DNA from: DATLGB01 sp038258425
GTDB lineage: Bacteria; Actinomycetota; Thermoleophilia; Solirubrobacterales; Solirubrobacteraceae
Direction of reading: 5' to 3'
NCBI GenBank assembly: GCA_038258425.1
Contig: JBBSPV010000003.1
Coordinates: 100,844-164,843 of the forward strand
DNA length: 64,000 nt
The notes under the pieces are model-generated. The model searched no databases. It was given only the letters and a program-made list of their open reading frames with translations, and was not told where the DNA came from. The translations under genes were made by a program, and so were the position numbers. Positions 48,161 to 57,734 of this stretch are shown in pieces; within the stretch, counting starts at the first letter, position 1, and every line of letters begins with the position of its first letter.

Positions 48161-49300
48161 TCAGCGCCCGGTGGCCGGCACGAGGTCGCGCCCGGGCTCG
48201 ATGCCCCAGCGCGCGGCCACGTCGGCCAGCCGCTCGTCCAGGGCCCAGCGGTCCGGGCGCGCCTCGCCCTCGTGGTCCGGCACGCCGCCCTTGAGCGCCA
48301 TCGAGCCGCGGTTGTCGCCGATCGCGCGCAACTCGTCGACCTCGGCCGGCGTGAGCAGGACCTGGGCCGGCACGGCGGCGAGCTCGGCCCGCTTGGCCTC
48401 GACGGGCTTGGCGCCCGGGCCGGCCTCCTGGATGAGGGTCGGGGCCACGCAGCGCACGGCGGGATGGGCGAGGTTGAACTGGCACGCGAGCTGCAGCGGC
48501 GTCAGGCCGTGGCCCTCGGCGATCGGCCGCATCCGCTCGAGCCGTTCGAGTCCGCGCGCCACCCAGCCCTCGGGCCGGAAGCGGCGGTGGTCGTAGCGGG
48601 GGAACTCGTGGCCGGCGCGAACGTCGTCGTGGAACAGGCCGCCGTAGTCGACGACGCGAGTGATGACGTCGATGGCGCTGCCGGCCGCCGCCTGCAGCGC
48701 GAGCTCGCCGGGCCACGGCTCGAGCGGGTTGAGGATGAGCATCGCCCAGTCGATCCGGTCCCCGAACGCCTCGACGCAGTCGATGACGTCGAGCGTGAAG
48801 CCGTTGGCCGGCCCCGGGGCGACGCCCAGCCGCCGTGTCAGGCCGGCGTCGCGCACGGCCTCCAGCGCGTCCCACACGGCAGCGCTCGTGTAGCCCGTGC
48901 GGTCGGGGTTGTGCAGCAGCAGCCCGTCGAAGGCCTCGACGCCGCAGCGCTCGAGGCTGCGCTCGGTCGCCATCCGGACGTAGGCGGCGTACTCGTCGGG
49001 ACCGCGCAGGCGCGGGTCGGTGAAGCGCGGAAAGCCCTTGGCCCCCTCGCGCTCGCCGCGGTAGAAGTCGTGCCCGATGGCGCCGACGAGGCAGTAGTCC
49101 TCGCGCGGCACCCCGCGCAGGGCGCGGCCGAGCAGCGCGTCGGCCTCGCCCGCGCCGTAGGCGTCGGCGGTCAGGACCGTGCCGATGCCGTCGCCCGGCC
49201 GCAGCAGCGCCTCGAGCCGAGCGTTGTCCAGCGGCTCGCCGAAGTGCATGAACCGGCCCCCGCTCCAGGTGCCGACGGCGGTGTGGGTGAGCTCGGGCAC
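48161..49300 (-). CDS. Aldo/keto reductase family protein
   Basis: A 379-residue TIM-barrel protein. Barrel elements such as IGTVLTADAYGAGEADALLGRALRG (with the active-site Asp/Tyr region), SLERCGVEAFDGLLLHNPDRTGYT, WAMLILNPLEPWPGELAL and GLTPLQLACQFNLAHPAVRCVAPTLI match AKR of the sugar/oxidoreductase type. It probably uses NADPH to reduce a carbonyl. Substrate unknown. It is a single gene with no partner in its orientation. Confidence 0.85.
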   Translation of the reverse strand: MPELTHTAVGTWSGGRFMHFGEPLDNARLEALLRPGDGIGTVLTADAYGAGEADALLGRALRGVPREDYCLVGAIGHDFYRGEREGAKGFPRFTDPRLRGPDEYAAYVRMATERSLERCGVEAFDGLLLHNPDRTGYTSAAVWDALEAVRDAGLTRRLGVAPGPANGFTLDVIDCVEAFGDRIDWAMLILNPLEPWPGELALQAAAGSAIDVITRVVDYGGLFHDDVRAGHEFPRYDHRRFRPEGWVARGLERLERMRPIAEGHGLTPLQLACQFNLAHPAVRCVAPTLIQEAGPGAKPVEAKRAELAAVPAQVLLTPAEVDELRAIGDNRGSMALKGGVPDHEGEARPDRWALDERLADVAARWGIEPGRDLVPATGR

Positions 49301-49359
49301 CCGCCCGACGCTAGGAGCAACGCGGTCGTCGGGGGCGCCCGGACCTCCGCGCCCGCGGG

Positions 49360-49518
49360 TTACTCGCCCTCGGCCTGGTCGCGGTCGGCGTCGGCCGTCG
49401 GGTCGCTCGCCGGTCCCGCGTCCTGGTCGCCCGCCGCCTCCTCGCCGACGGCCTGCTCGTAGGCCTCCTGCTCCACCTCGTCGTCGTAGCCGTGCTCGCG
49501 CTCGCCGGGGGTCTCCAT
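49360..49518 (-). CDS. Small acidic hypothetical protein
   Basis: A 52-residue protein starting METPGEREHGYDDEVEQ and ending TAA at 49360. It is Glu/Asp/Ala-rich with no hydrophobic core, so probably disordered. It starts 9 bp after the Lrp gene stop on the same strand, suggesting cotranscription. No family known. It is similar in kind to the 53-residue protein at 45.2 kb. Confidence 0.5.
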   Translation of the reverse strand: METPGEREHGYDDEVEQEAYEQAVGEEAAGDQDAGPASDPTADADRDQAEGE

Positions 49519-49527
49519 CCCAGCGCG

Positions 49528-50043
49528 CTACCCCGCCCGGCGGCGGCGCACCCGCCGGGTCGGCATGCGCGCCTCGGGCTCGGTGAGCGGCAGCGGCGAC
49601 GGGGCCTTGAGCACCTCGAGGCGCAGCAAGGTCGTGATCCGCTGCGCGCCGCCGCGCGAGGACAGCAGCAGCTGGACCCGCTGGAGCTCGGCGACGGAGC
49701 GCGAGACGACCTCGAGCAGCGCGTCCGTCTCCCCCGAGACCCAGTCGGCGCGCACGACCTGCGGGATGGACAGCACCGCCTCGTGGAGGCGGTCGTGGGC
49801 GGTCTCGTCGTGGCGGCCGATGGTGACCGCGAGGAAGACGAGCAGGCCGAAGCCGGCCACCTCGGGGTCGACCTCGGCGTGGACGCCGCGGATCACGCCC
49901 GCGTCCTTGAGCCGTCGCACGCGGTGCAGCGTGGCGGCGGGCGACAGGCCGGCGATGCGGGCGAGCTCGACGTTCGTGCGATCGGCGTCGCGCTCCAGCT
50001 CGCCGAGCAGAGCGATGTCAACGTCATCAAGTTCGAAGTCCAT
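49528..50043 (-). CDS. Lrp/AsnC-family transcriptional regulator
   Basis: A 171-residue regulator. Helix-turn-helix: LDDVDIALLGELERDADRTNVELARIAGLSPAATLHRVRRLKDAGVI; then the RAM ligand domain (GLLVFLAVTIGRHDETAHDRLHEAVLSIPQVVRADWVSGETDALLEVV). It is divergent from an EamA transporter gene 72 bp away, the common arrangement in which Lrp proteins control an amino-acid or metabolite exporter. C-terminal extension is basic (PTRRVRRRRAG). Confidence 0.92.
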   Translation of the reverse strand: MDFELDDVDIALLGELERDADRTNVELARIAGLSPAATLHRVRRLKDAGVIRGVHAEVDPEVAGFGLLVFLAVTIGRHDETAHDRLHEAVLSIPQVVRADWVSGETDALLEVVSRSVAELQRVQLLLSSRGGAQRITTLLRLEVLKAPSPLPLTEPEARMPTRRVRRRRAG

Positions 50044-50051
50044 GTGACGAA

Positions 50052-50081
50052 ACGATATTGCGTGAACGTGGCCGTCGGCAA
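50052..50081 (-). promoter_or_regulatory. Candidate Lrp gene promoter
   Basis: On the minus strand TTGCCG (50081-50076), an 18-bp spacer and TATCGT (50057-50052) lie 9 bp before the Lrp ATG, giving a near-leaderless mRNA. The gap is less GC-rich than its surroundings. Lrp binding here is likely but no clear dyad is seen. Confidence 0.4.
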
Positions 50082-50115
50082 GAGGTATCTGCGGTGCCGG
50101 TCTAGCGTGAGGGAC

Positions 50116-50946
50116 ATGCGTCGTGCCCTGTTCGCCCTCACCGTCGCCGGCCTCACCTGGGGGCTCACCGTGCCCCTGTCGAAGGTCGTGCTCGGCTGGC
50201 TGGACCCCGCTTGGACGACCGTCGGGCGCTTCGGCCTCGCCGCCCCCGTGCTGGCGCTGCTGGCCCGCGGCCGTCTGCGCGAGGCGGCCACGCCCGCCGT
50301 CGCGGCGTGGGGCGCGGTCGGCTTCGGGGCTGTGATCGTGCTCCAGAACGTCGGCATCCAGCGCACGAGCGTCACGCACGCGGCGGTCATCCTCGGCGCC
50401 GTGCCGGTCCTCGTCGCCCTCGCGGCCGCGGCGATCGGCAGCCGCGCGTCGGGCCCGGCGGCCTGGTTCGGCTTTATGCTCGCCCTCGGCGGCATCGGCC
50501 TGGTGGCCGGGACCGGCGGCGGCTCGAGCCTGACCGGCGACGGCCTGATCCTCGTCTCGGCCGTCCTCTCGGCGGCGACGATCGTCGCCCAGACCCGCCT
50601 GCTGAAGGGCCGCGACCCGATCGCCGTGACCGCCATCCAGATGGCCGGCGCAGCGCTCACGACGCTGCCGCTGGCACTGTTCGCCGGGAACGCGGCGCCG
50701 ACCACGCTGCCCACCACCGGCCAGGCGCTGGCCGCCGTCGCGCTCGTGACGGTCGGCTCGCTCGTGCCGTTCTCGCTCTACGCCTACGGGCAGGCGCGCG
50801 TGCGGGCCGAGGTCGCCGGGGCGTTCGTCAACCTCGAGCCGCTCGTCGGCGCGGCGCTCGGCGCCGTGGTCTTCGGCGACCCGTTCGGGCAGGCGAGCCT
50901 CGCCGGCGGCCTCGCCGTCGTCGCCGGCATCGCGCTGAGCGCGTCA
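50116..50946 (+). CDS. EamA/DMT-family transporter (frame lacks its own stop)
   Basis: A DMT-superfamily membrane protein of about 277 residues with two EamA repeats and roughly ten hydrophobic segments (ALFALTVAGLTWGLTVPLSK; VILGAVPVLVALAAAAIG; VALVTVGSLVPFSLYAYGQARVRAEVAGAFVNLEPLVGAALG). It probably exports a small metabolite and is likely regulated by the divergent Lrp protein. The coordinates end where family similarity stops, at the 3' edge of the antisense methyltransferase gene. The frame has no stop until 51957, where it would join a separate cytochrome c gene. A TGA in another frame (50973-50975) would give a normal length if one base were shifted. Confidence 0.75.
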
Positions 50947-51567
50947 CCCGCGCGCCCGCAGGCGGTGGACCGTGACCGTCGGCGGGCCGTCGTGGGCGAC
51001 GCTGTCGACGGCCCAGCCAGCCCTGGCCGCGGCGAGGAAGTCCGGCGCGAGGGCACGGCCGGGATCGGCGATCCAGGCCTCGCCGCCGTCGGCCACGATC
51101 CCGGGCAGGACCCGCAGCAGCTGCGGCCCGTTGCGGCGCTCGTAGAGCACGTCGGCACCGACGACGAGGTCGCGGGCCACCCCGAGCCCGCCGGCTGGCT
51201 CCGTCCACGCCCAGCGCCGTGCCGCGAGGCGAATGCCGTTCGCGGTCGCGTTGCGTTCGAGCAGCTCGATCGCGGCCGGGGACCAGTCCGTCGCCAGCAC
51301 GTCGCCGCCGGCCCGGGCCGCGACGAGCGCCGGGACGCCAAGTCCGCAGCCGAGCTCGTGCACGTGGCGTCCGCGCACGCCCACGCGGATGAGCGCGTCG
51401 GCGAGCGCGAGGGCGCTCGGCCACAGCTCGGCCCAGTAGGGCAGGAACTCCTCGTGCTCGAAGGCGTGCTCGTCGAGCAAGACGTCCGGGTCGCGCGGCC
51501 TCAGGACATCCAGGCCGACCCCGCGCACGGCGACCCGCTCGCCCACGAGGTCCAGCGGGCCGTCCAT
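50944..51567 (-). CDS. Class I SAM-dependent methyltransferase
   Basis: A 207-residue protein with motif I VHELGCGLGVPALVAARAG, motif II VLATDWSPAAIELLERNA and VVGADVLYERRNGPQLLRVLPGIV. The LPYWAELWPSALALADAL segment near residue 45 is found in the METTL/PrmA-like protein-methyltransferase families. It probably methylates a protein Lys or a small molecule; substrate unknown. Its stop abuts the EamA gene tail-to-tail and it is divergent from the cytochrome c gene. Confidence 0.85.
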   Translation of the reverse strand: MDGPLDLVGERVAVRGVGLDVLRPRDPDVLLDEHAFEHEEFLPYWAELWPSALALADALIRVGVRGRHVHELGCGLGVPALVAARAGGDVLATDWSPAAIELLERNATANGIRLAARRWAWTEPAGGLGVARDLVVGADVLYERRNGPQLLRVLPGIVADGGEAWIADPGRALAPDFLAAARAGWAVDSVAHDGPPTVTVHRLRARG

Positions 51568-51591
51568 CTCCGGGTCCTACCCTCCCGCGTC

Positions 51592-51957
51592 ATGCCCAGC
51601 CGGTCCCGCCGTCTCGTCACGTTCCTCGTGCTCGCCGCTGTGGGCGTCGCCGGCTGCGGCAGCGCGTCCGAGGGCGGTGGCTCCTCCTCCGGTGGTGGCG
51701 GCGGCGGCGGTGGGGACGCAGCTGCGGCGAAGAAGCCCAAGGCGCTGTTCGCCGGCGCGTGCGGCTCCTGCCACACGCTCTCGGCCGCCGGGACCAACGG
51801 CTCCTTCGGCCCGAACCTCGACGAGCTCAAGCCGAACCGGGCGCGCGTGCAGGCCGCGATCGCCAACGGCCCGGGCGCGATGCCCGCGAACCTCTACGCG
51901 GGCGACGACGCGATCGCCGTGGCGAAGTACGTCGCCGCCAACGCCGGCCAGGGCTAG
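51592..51957 (+). CDS. Small cytochrome c lipoprotein
   Basis: A 121-residue exported c-type cytochrome. The signal peptide ends in a lipobox (FLVLAAVGVAGC), so the mature protein is probably anchored to the outer face of the membrane. A Gly/Ser linker leads to the haem motif CGSCHTL and a distal Met in GPGAMPANLYAG, with KYVAANAG as the final helix. It is likely an electron carrier to a terminal oxidase or dehydrogenase; the formate dehydrogenase operon lies 1.6 kb downstream but is separated by a divergent gene. ATG 51592. Confidence 0.88.
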   Translation: MPSRSRRLVTFLVLAAVGVAGCGSASEGGGSSSGGGGGGGGDAAAAKKPKALFAGACGSCHTLSAAGTNGSFGPNLDELKPNRARVQAAIANGPGAMPANLYAGDDAIAVAKYVAANAGQG

Positions 51958-53444
51958 GCCGGCGCCGGCGTCCGCGTCCGGCGGCGCCCGCAGATGACCT
52001 CGAGGAGCTCGTCGAGCGCCTCGGCGCAGGACTCCATGAGCGTCCAGGCGTCGTCGACCATGTCGTGGTCGACGACGATGCCGAAGTCGATCTTGTCCCG
52101 GTAGCTCATCACGGTGATGTTGAGCCCGACTCCGTCCGTGATCACCGACACGGGGTAGTGGGCCTCGAGCCGGGCGCCCGCGCAGTACAGCGGGATGGGC
52201 GGGCCGGGCACGTTGGAGACGATGAGGTTCAGCGCCGGGCGCACGCGCCCCGTGACCTCGAGCGCGAGTCGTGCCGCGCGGGTGAACAGGGCAGGCGGCA
52301 GGAAGTTCGAGACGTCGGTCATCAGCGAGGCCGGCAGCCCCTGCTGCTGGTCCTTGGCCCGCTTGAGGACCTCGTGCGCGCGCAGCAGCCGCTCGCGCGG
52401 ATCGGCGACGTCGGTCGGGATCGGCAGCACCATGCCGGTCACCTTGTTGCCGAACGTCCCCACCTCCTCCTCGGTGCGCACGGACACCGGCACGAGCGCC
52501 ACCAGCGGCTCGTCGGGCAGCTCGCCCGCGGCCAGCAGCCAGTCGCGCACGGCGGTCGCGCACAGGGCGACCACCACGTCGTTGACCTTGATGCCGAGCT
52601 CGTTCTTGATCGCCTTGACGTCGTCGAGCTCGAGCGAGCCGAAGGAGAAGCGCCGGTGCGGCGTGACCGGCGCGTTGAAGCGCGTCTTCGGCGCGCGCGA
52701 GGTGCGCACGTCGACGAGCTCGGCGTCGGGGCCGGCGCCGAACCGGCGCTGCACGGAGGCCCGGGCGCGCTGCAGCCGCGGCACCCCGGGCATGAGGGCT
52801 GCCCCCGGAAGGTCGAGGAGGTTCGGCACGGCGGCCGGCAGCGAGCCGAGCGCCCGTAGCGGCTGGCGACCCAGGCCGAGCACGCCGCGACCGAGCATCT
52901 CCAGCTCGGACGGCATCCGCTCCGGCCGCCAGCCGTCGCCGCGGCCGTCGTCGGCGGGCACGTCGGGCGCCGTGTCGAAGATCACGCCGAGGATCTCCGC
53001 GCCGGACACCCCGTCGACCGCCGAGTGGTGGAGCTTCGTGAGCACGCCGACGCGGTCCCCGGCGATCCCGTGGATGAAGTACAGCTCCCACAGCGGCCGG
53101 GTGCGGTCCAGCGGGCGGGCGAAGATGCGCGAGACGGTCTGGGCCAGCTGGCGATCGTCGCCCGGCGGCGCGACCGCCGTGTCGCGGATGTGGAAGTCGA
53201 GGTCGAAATCCGGGTCCTCGACCCAGTACGGGTGGTCGAGCCCGAGCGGGACCGTCGCGAGCCGGCGGTGGAAGGGCGGCAGCTGGTCGATGCGCGCTCC
53301 GACGACGCGCTTGAGGTCATCGGAGCCGAAGCTCCCGCCCGGAGCGGTCGACGGCTCGAACAGGCACAGCCCGCCCACGTGCCCGTAGGTGCTCGCGGAC
53401 TCCATGGCCAGGAACTGCGCGTCCAGGCTCGTCAACTGCCGCAC
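51954..53444 (-). CDS. WS/DGAT-type wax ester synthase/diacylglycerol acyltransferase
   Basis: A 496-residue acyltransferase. It starts VRQLTSLDAQFLAMESASTYGHVGGL, the normal family N-terminus, which supports GTG 53444. The catalytic HHxxxDG motif is HHSAVDG near residue 137, and NDVVVALCATAVR, RTEEEVGTFGNKVTGMVLPIP and LIVSNVPGPP match known motifs. It makes triacylglycerol or wax esters from acyl-CoA for storage, common in actinobacteria. It is divergent from the fdhA gene, 97 bp away. Confidence 0.93.
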   Translation of the reverse strand: MRQLTSLDAQFLAMESASTYGHVGGLCLFEPSTAPGGSFGSDDLKRVVGARIDQLPPFHRRLATVPLGLDHPYWVEDPDFDLDFHIRDTAVAPPGDDRQLAQTVSRIFARPLDRTRPLWELYFIHGIAGDRVGVLTKLHHSAVDGVSGAEILGVIFDTAPDVPADDGRGDGWRPERMPSELEMLGRGVLGLGRQPLRALGSLPAAVPNLLDLPGAALMPGVPRLQRARASVQRRFGAGPDAELVDVRTSRAPKTRFNAPVTPHRRFSFGSLELDDVKAIKNELGIKVNDVVVALCATAVRDWLLAAGELPDEPLVALVPVSVRTEEEVGTFGNKVTGMVLPIPTDVADPRERLLRAHEVLKRAKDQQQGLPASLMTDVSNFLPPALFTRAARLALEVTGRVRPALNLIVSNVPGPPIPLYCAGARLEAHYPVSVITDGVGLNITVMSYRDKIDFGIVVDHDMVDDAWTLMESCAEALDELLEVICGRRRTRTPAPA

Positions 53445-53541
53445 GGCGGACTCCCTCGCTCGGTCGGGGAAGAACCTAGCCGCTGCGCCCGCGCGCCACG
53501 TCCCCGCGCGACAGGTGCGCGCGTGACAGAATCCGGCGCGA

Positions 53542-56500
53542 ATGGCCCGTCCGAAGAGCTTTGACCGCCTTCGCCGCCTGCCCGTCGCCGGCAGGCTCGC
53601 CGACTGGGGCATGGGACCCGTGGCCGCGTCGAAGGAGACCAAGCGCGCCGGCTCGCGCATCGCCGGCCTCACGGCCACGGAGTCCATCTGCCCGTACTGC
53701 GCCGTCGGCTGCGGCCAGCTCGTCTACACGCGCGACGGCGAGCTCGTCGGCATCGAGGGCAACCCGAAGTCGCCCATCAGCCAGGGCACGCTGTGCCCCA
53801 AGGGCTCCGCCTCGCGCCAGCTCGTCCAGCAGCCCGGGCGGCTGACGAAGGTCAGGTACCGCCGGCCGGGCGGCACGGCGTGGGAGGAGCTCGAGCTCGA
53901 GCAGGCGATGGACATGATCGCCGAGCGCGTGATCGCCGCCCGCGAGAACGGCTGGCAGGACGATGATCAGGACGGTCGGCCGGTCAACCGCACCCTCGGC
54001 TTCGCCCACCTGGGCGGAGCCACCCTGGACAACGAGGAGAACTACCTGATCAAGAAGGGGTTCTCCGCGATGGGGGCCGTCCAGATCGAGAACCAGGCCC
54101 GGATATGACACTCCTCGACGGTCCCCGGTCTGGGGACCTCGTTCGGGCGCGGCGGCGCCACCTCGTTCCAGCAGGACCTCCAGCACGCTGACTGCGTCGT
54201 CATCGAGGGCTCCTCGATGGCCGAGGCGCACCCCGTGGGCTTCCGCTGGGTCATGAAGGCCAAGGAGCGCGGGGCGAAGATCATCCACGTCGACCCCCGC
54301 TACTCGCGCACGAGCGCCGTGGCCGACAAGCACGTGGCCATCCGCGCGGGGACCGACATCGCCTTCGTGGGCGGGATCATCCGGCACGTGCTGGAGACGG
54401 GCGGCTACTTCGAGGAGTACGTCAAGCACTACACGAACGCCGCGACGCTCGTCTCGGAGGACTTCCGGGACACGGACGACCTCGACGGCGTCTTCTCGGG
54501 CTTCGACCCCGAGACCGGGACCTACGACCGTGCCAGCTGGCGCTACGAGGGCGGAGAGATCTCCTCGCCCGCCGGCCTGCGCGAGCACTCCATGCAGTCC
54601 TTCAACGAGGCCACGGGCGAGGGCATGATGCAGGGTGCCGTCGAGCGCGACGAGACGCTCCAGCACCCGCGCTGCGTGTTCCAGGTCCTGCGGCGCCACT
54701 TCGCCCGCTACACGCCCGAGATGGTCGAGCGGATCACGGGCGTCCCCGCCGGCGACCTGCTCGAGGTCGCCGACGCGATGATCGCCAACTCCGGGCGCGA
54801 GCGGACCTCGGCCTGGGTCTACGCCGTGGGCTGGACCCACCACGCGTCGGGCGTGCAGATCATCCGCTCGGCCGCGATCCTCCAGCTGCTGCTGGGCAAC
54901 ATGGGCCGCCCCGGCGGCGGCATCATGGCCATGCGCGGCCACGCGACGATCCAGGGCGCCACGGACATCCCGACGCTCTATGACCTGCTTCCGGGCTACC
55001 TGCCGATGCCGCGGGCGCAGGAGGGCGGGCTCGACCTGTCGACCTACGTCGCCTCCTCGGGCGCCGAGCGCGGCTGGTGGGTGAACTTCGACAAGTACAT
55101 CGTCTCCATGCTCAAGGCCTGGTACGGGGACGCGGCCACGCCCGAGAACGACTTCGGCTTCGACGCCCTGCCGCGGATCTCGGGCAACCACTCGCACTTT
55201 CCGACGATGCTGCGCGCGCTCGACGGCGTGCTCGACGGCTTCTTCTGCATGGGCCAGAACCCCGCGGTCGGCTCCCAGAACGGCGGCCTCATGCGGCGCG
55301 CGCTGGCCAACGTCAAGTGGCTCGTGGTGCGCGACCTCGGCGAGATCGAGACCGCGAGCTTCTGGAAGGACTCGCCCGAGGTGCGGTCGGGTGAGCTGCG
55401 CACGGAGGACATCCAGACCGAGGTCTTCCTCATGCCCGCGGCCGCCCACGTGGAGAAGGAGGGCTCTTACACGAACACGCAGCGGCTCGTGCAGTGGCGC
55501 GACAAGGCGATCGACCCGCCGGGGGACGCGCGCTCGGAGCTGTGGTTCATGTACCACCTCATCCGCCGCGTCAAGGAGCACTACGCCGCCTCCGACCTCG
55601 CGCGCGACTGGGGCATCCGCAACCTGCGGTGGGACTACAGCGTGCACGGGCCCGAGCGCGAGCCCGACGCGCACGAGGTCGTCAAGGAGGTCTCGGGCTA
55701 CACCGTGGCCGACGGCGCCCCGGTGTCGGGCTTCAAGGACCTCGAGGCCGACGGCTCGACCGCGTCGGGGTGCTGGATCTACTCCGGGATCTTCGCCGAC
55801 GGCGTCAACCAGGCCCGCCGGCGCGAGCCCGGCGACCTCGACGCCCCCGGCGGCTGGGTGTCCCCCGAGTGGGGATGGGCCTGGCCGAGCAACCGCCGCA
55901 TCCTCTACAACCGCGCCTCCGCCGATCCGGCGGGCAACCCGTGGTCGGAGCGCAAGCGCTACGTCTGGTGGGACGCCGAGCAGGGCACGTGGACGGGCTA
56001 CGACGCGCCGGACTACGTGGCCGACAAGGACCCGGCGTACCGCCCGCCGCAGGACGGCAGCGCCCGGGGGATGGACGCGATCGCCGGTGACCAGCCGTTC
56101 ATCATGATGGGCGACGGCGTGGGCTGGCTCTACGCGCCGTCCGGCCTGCTCGACGGCCCGCTGCCGGCGCACTACGAGCCGATCGAGTCCCCCGCGGACA
56201 ACCCGCTGTACCCGGACGTGGGAGCCAACCCCGTGGCCATGCGCTGGTCGCGGCCGGAGAACCCGTACAACCCGTCCGGGGACCCGCGGTACCCGTGCGT
56301 GCTCACGACCTTCCGGCTCACGGAGCACCACACCGCGGGCGGGATGAGCCGGTTCCTGCCGTGGCTCAACGAGCTGCAGCCCGAGATGTTCGCCGAGCTC
56401 GACCCGGTGCTCGCGCGAGACCGCGGGATCGAGGACGGCGGCTGGCTCGTGATCTCCACGGCGCGCGCGGAGATCGAGGCGCGCGCGCAGGTCACCGACC

Positions 56501-56790
56501 GGATGCGCCCGCTGCGCGTCGACGGCAAGCTCGTCCACCAGGTCGCGCTCCCGTTCCACTGGGGCTACGCCGGCGAGGCGACGGGCGACGCGGCCAACGA
56601 CCTGCTGTCGCTCTCGGGCGACCCGAATGTCTCCATCGAGACGACCAAGGCGCTGTCCTGCGACGTGCGCGCCGGCCGCCGCGTCGGGGAGTCGACCGCG
56701 CGCCTGGCCGGCGAGCACGAGCCGCCCCAGGCCGGGCTGGCGCCCGACCACGACCATCCCGCCGAGCGACCCAAGCAGGGCAAGACATGA
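53542..56790 (+). CDS. fdhA: Formate dehydrogenase alpha subunit, selenocysteine-containing (in-frame TGA at 54106-54108)
   Basis: A 1082-residue molybdopterin oxidoreductase if the TGA at codon 189 is read as Sec. The N-terminus binds a [4Fe-4S] cluster with C50, C53, C57 (ICPYCAVGCGQ) and C85 (GTLCPKGSA). The residues around the TGA, ENQARI-Sec-HSSTVPGLGTSFGRGG, correspond to the Sec site of FdnG/FdoG-type FDHs where Sec is a Mo ligand. The frame continues without interruption for another 893 codons, with typical molybdopterin-binding and C-terminal domains. No twin-arginine signal is visible. The stop overlaps fdhB. A SECIS-like hairpin follows the TGA. Selenium genes selA, selB, selC and selD are not in the window. 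Confidence 0.93.
54109..54138 (+). promoter_or_regulatory. SECIS element of fdhA
   Basis: After the TGA (54106-54108) and 11 nt of spacer, GGTCCCC-GGTCT-GGGGACC (54120-54138) forms a perfect 7-bp stem with a 5-nt GGUCU loop. The 11-nt spacing and the GGUCU loop match the SelB-binding hairpin of E. coli fdhF. The hairpin is within the coding frame, as in bacterial SECIS elements. Confidence 0.85.
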
Positions 56791-57734
56791 CCGAGGTGGC
56801 GATCCGCGGCGCCGAGGACGTCCAGCGCATGGGCTTCTTCACCGACACGACGACGTGCATCGGCTGCAAGGCCTGCGAGGTCGCGTGCAAGCAGTGGAAC
56901 GACCTGCCCGCCGACGGCGGCGAGCTGCGCGCGGGTGGCTCCTACGACCACACGGGCTCGCTCGGCGCGTCCACCTGGCGCCACGTCCGGTTCGTCGAGG
57001 TCCTCACCCAGCCCGAGGTCCACGAGCCGGAGGAGGTCGACCTCCTCGCGGTCGCCTCGGGCGGCATGACCCTGGACCGCTGGGTGTTCATGTCCGACGT
57101 CTGCAAGCACTGCACGAACGCCGGCTGCCTCGACGCCTGCCCGACGGGCGCGCTGATCCGCACGGAGTTCGAGACGGTGATCGTGCAGCCCGACGTGTGC
57201 AACGGCTGCGGCTACTGCATCCCGTCGTGCCCGTTCGGCGTCATCGACCGCGCGCCCGACGACGGTCGCGCCGCGAAGTGCACGCTCTGCTACGACCGCC
57301 TCGAGGACGGCCTGGAGCCGGCGTGCGCGAAGGCCTGCCCGACCGACTCGATCCAGTTCGGCCCGCGCGAGGAGCTCATCGTGCGCGCCCAGGAGCGCGT
57401 GGCGACGCTGCACGAGCGCGGGATCGAGGGCGCCTACCTCTACGGGGACCAGGACACGATGGCCGGCGGCCTCGGCGCCTTCTTCTTGCTCACGGAGGCG
57501 CCCGAGCGCTACGGCCTGCCGGCCGCGGCCGACTCGCCGATCCAGCAGCAGGTGGGACCGGCCACGGGCGCGGCGGTCGGCGCCGGCCTCGCCGCGGCGG
57601 GCGCGGTGGCGTGGGCGTTCGCCATGAAGCGCGACACCCCGCACTCCCCCGTGCTGGCCGGCATCATGGTCGCCGGGATCGTCACCGACGCCGTTGCGGG
57701 CGCGCTGCGGCGGCGCCGGCGGGGTGACGCGTGA
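56787..57734 (+). CDS. fdhB: Formate dehydrogenase iron-sulfur (beta) subunit
   Basis: A 315-residue electron-transfer protein with four Cys clusters: C24, C27, C30, C34 (CIGCKACEVACK), then CKHCTNAGCLDACP, CNGCGYCIPSCP, and CTLCYDRLEDGLEPACAKACP. This is the FdnH/HybA layout for four [4Fe-4S] clusters carrying electrons from FdhA to the membrane. A C-terminal hydrophobic helix (ATGAAVGAGLAAAGAVAWAFAM) anchors it. Its ATG overlaps the fdhA stop (ATGA) and its stop overlaps the nrfD start (GTGA). Confidence 0.94.
   Translation: MTEVAIRGAEDVQRMGFFTDTTTCIGCKACEVACKQWNDLPADGGELRAGGSYDHTGSLGASTWRHVRFVEVLTQPEVHEPEEVDLLAVASGGMTLDRWVFMSDVCKHCTNAGCLDACPTGALIRTEFETVIVQPDVCNGCGYCIPSCPFGVIDRAPDDGRAAKCTLCYDRLEDGLEPACAKACPTDSIQFGPREELIVRAQERVATLHERGIEGAYLYGDQDTMAGGLGAFFLLTEAPERYGLPAAADSPIQQQVGPATGAAVGAGLAAAGAVAWAFAMKRDTPHSPVLAGIMVAGIVTDAVAGALRRRRRGDA

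Noticed and set aside
51592..51957. EamA-cytochrome c fusion protein
   Set aside because: The cytochrome c has its own start, signal peptide and lipobox, and the linking 200 residues are antisense to a well-supported methyltransferase gene.
53542..54108. fdhA as two separate genes or a nonsense-mutated pseudogene
   Set aside because: The TGA falls exactly at the Sec position, the frame is intact on both sides and a SECIS hairpin follows at the right distance.
53476..56757. A 1093-codon open frame antisense to fdhA
   Set aside because: It mirrors fdhA codons in the wrong strand; GC-driven lack of stops.
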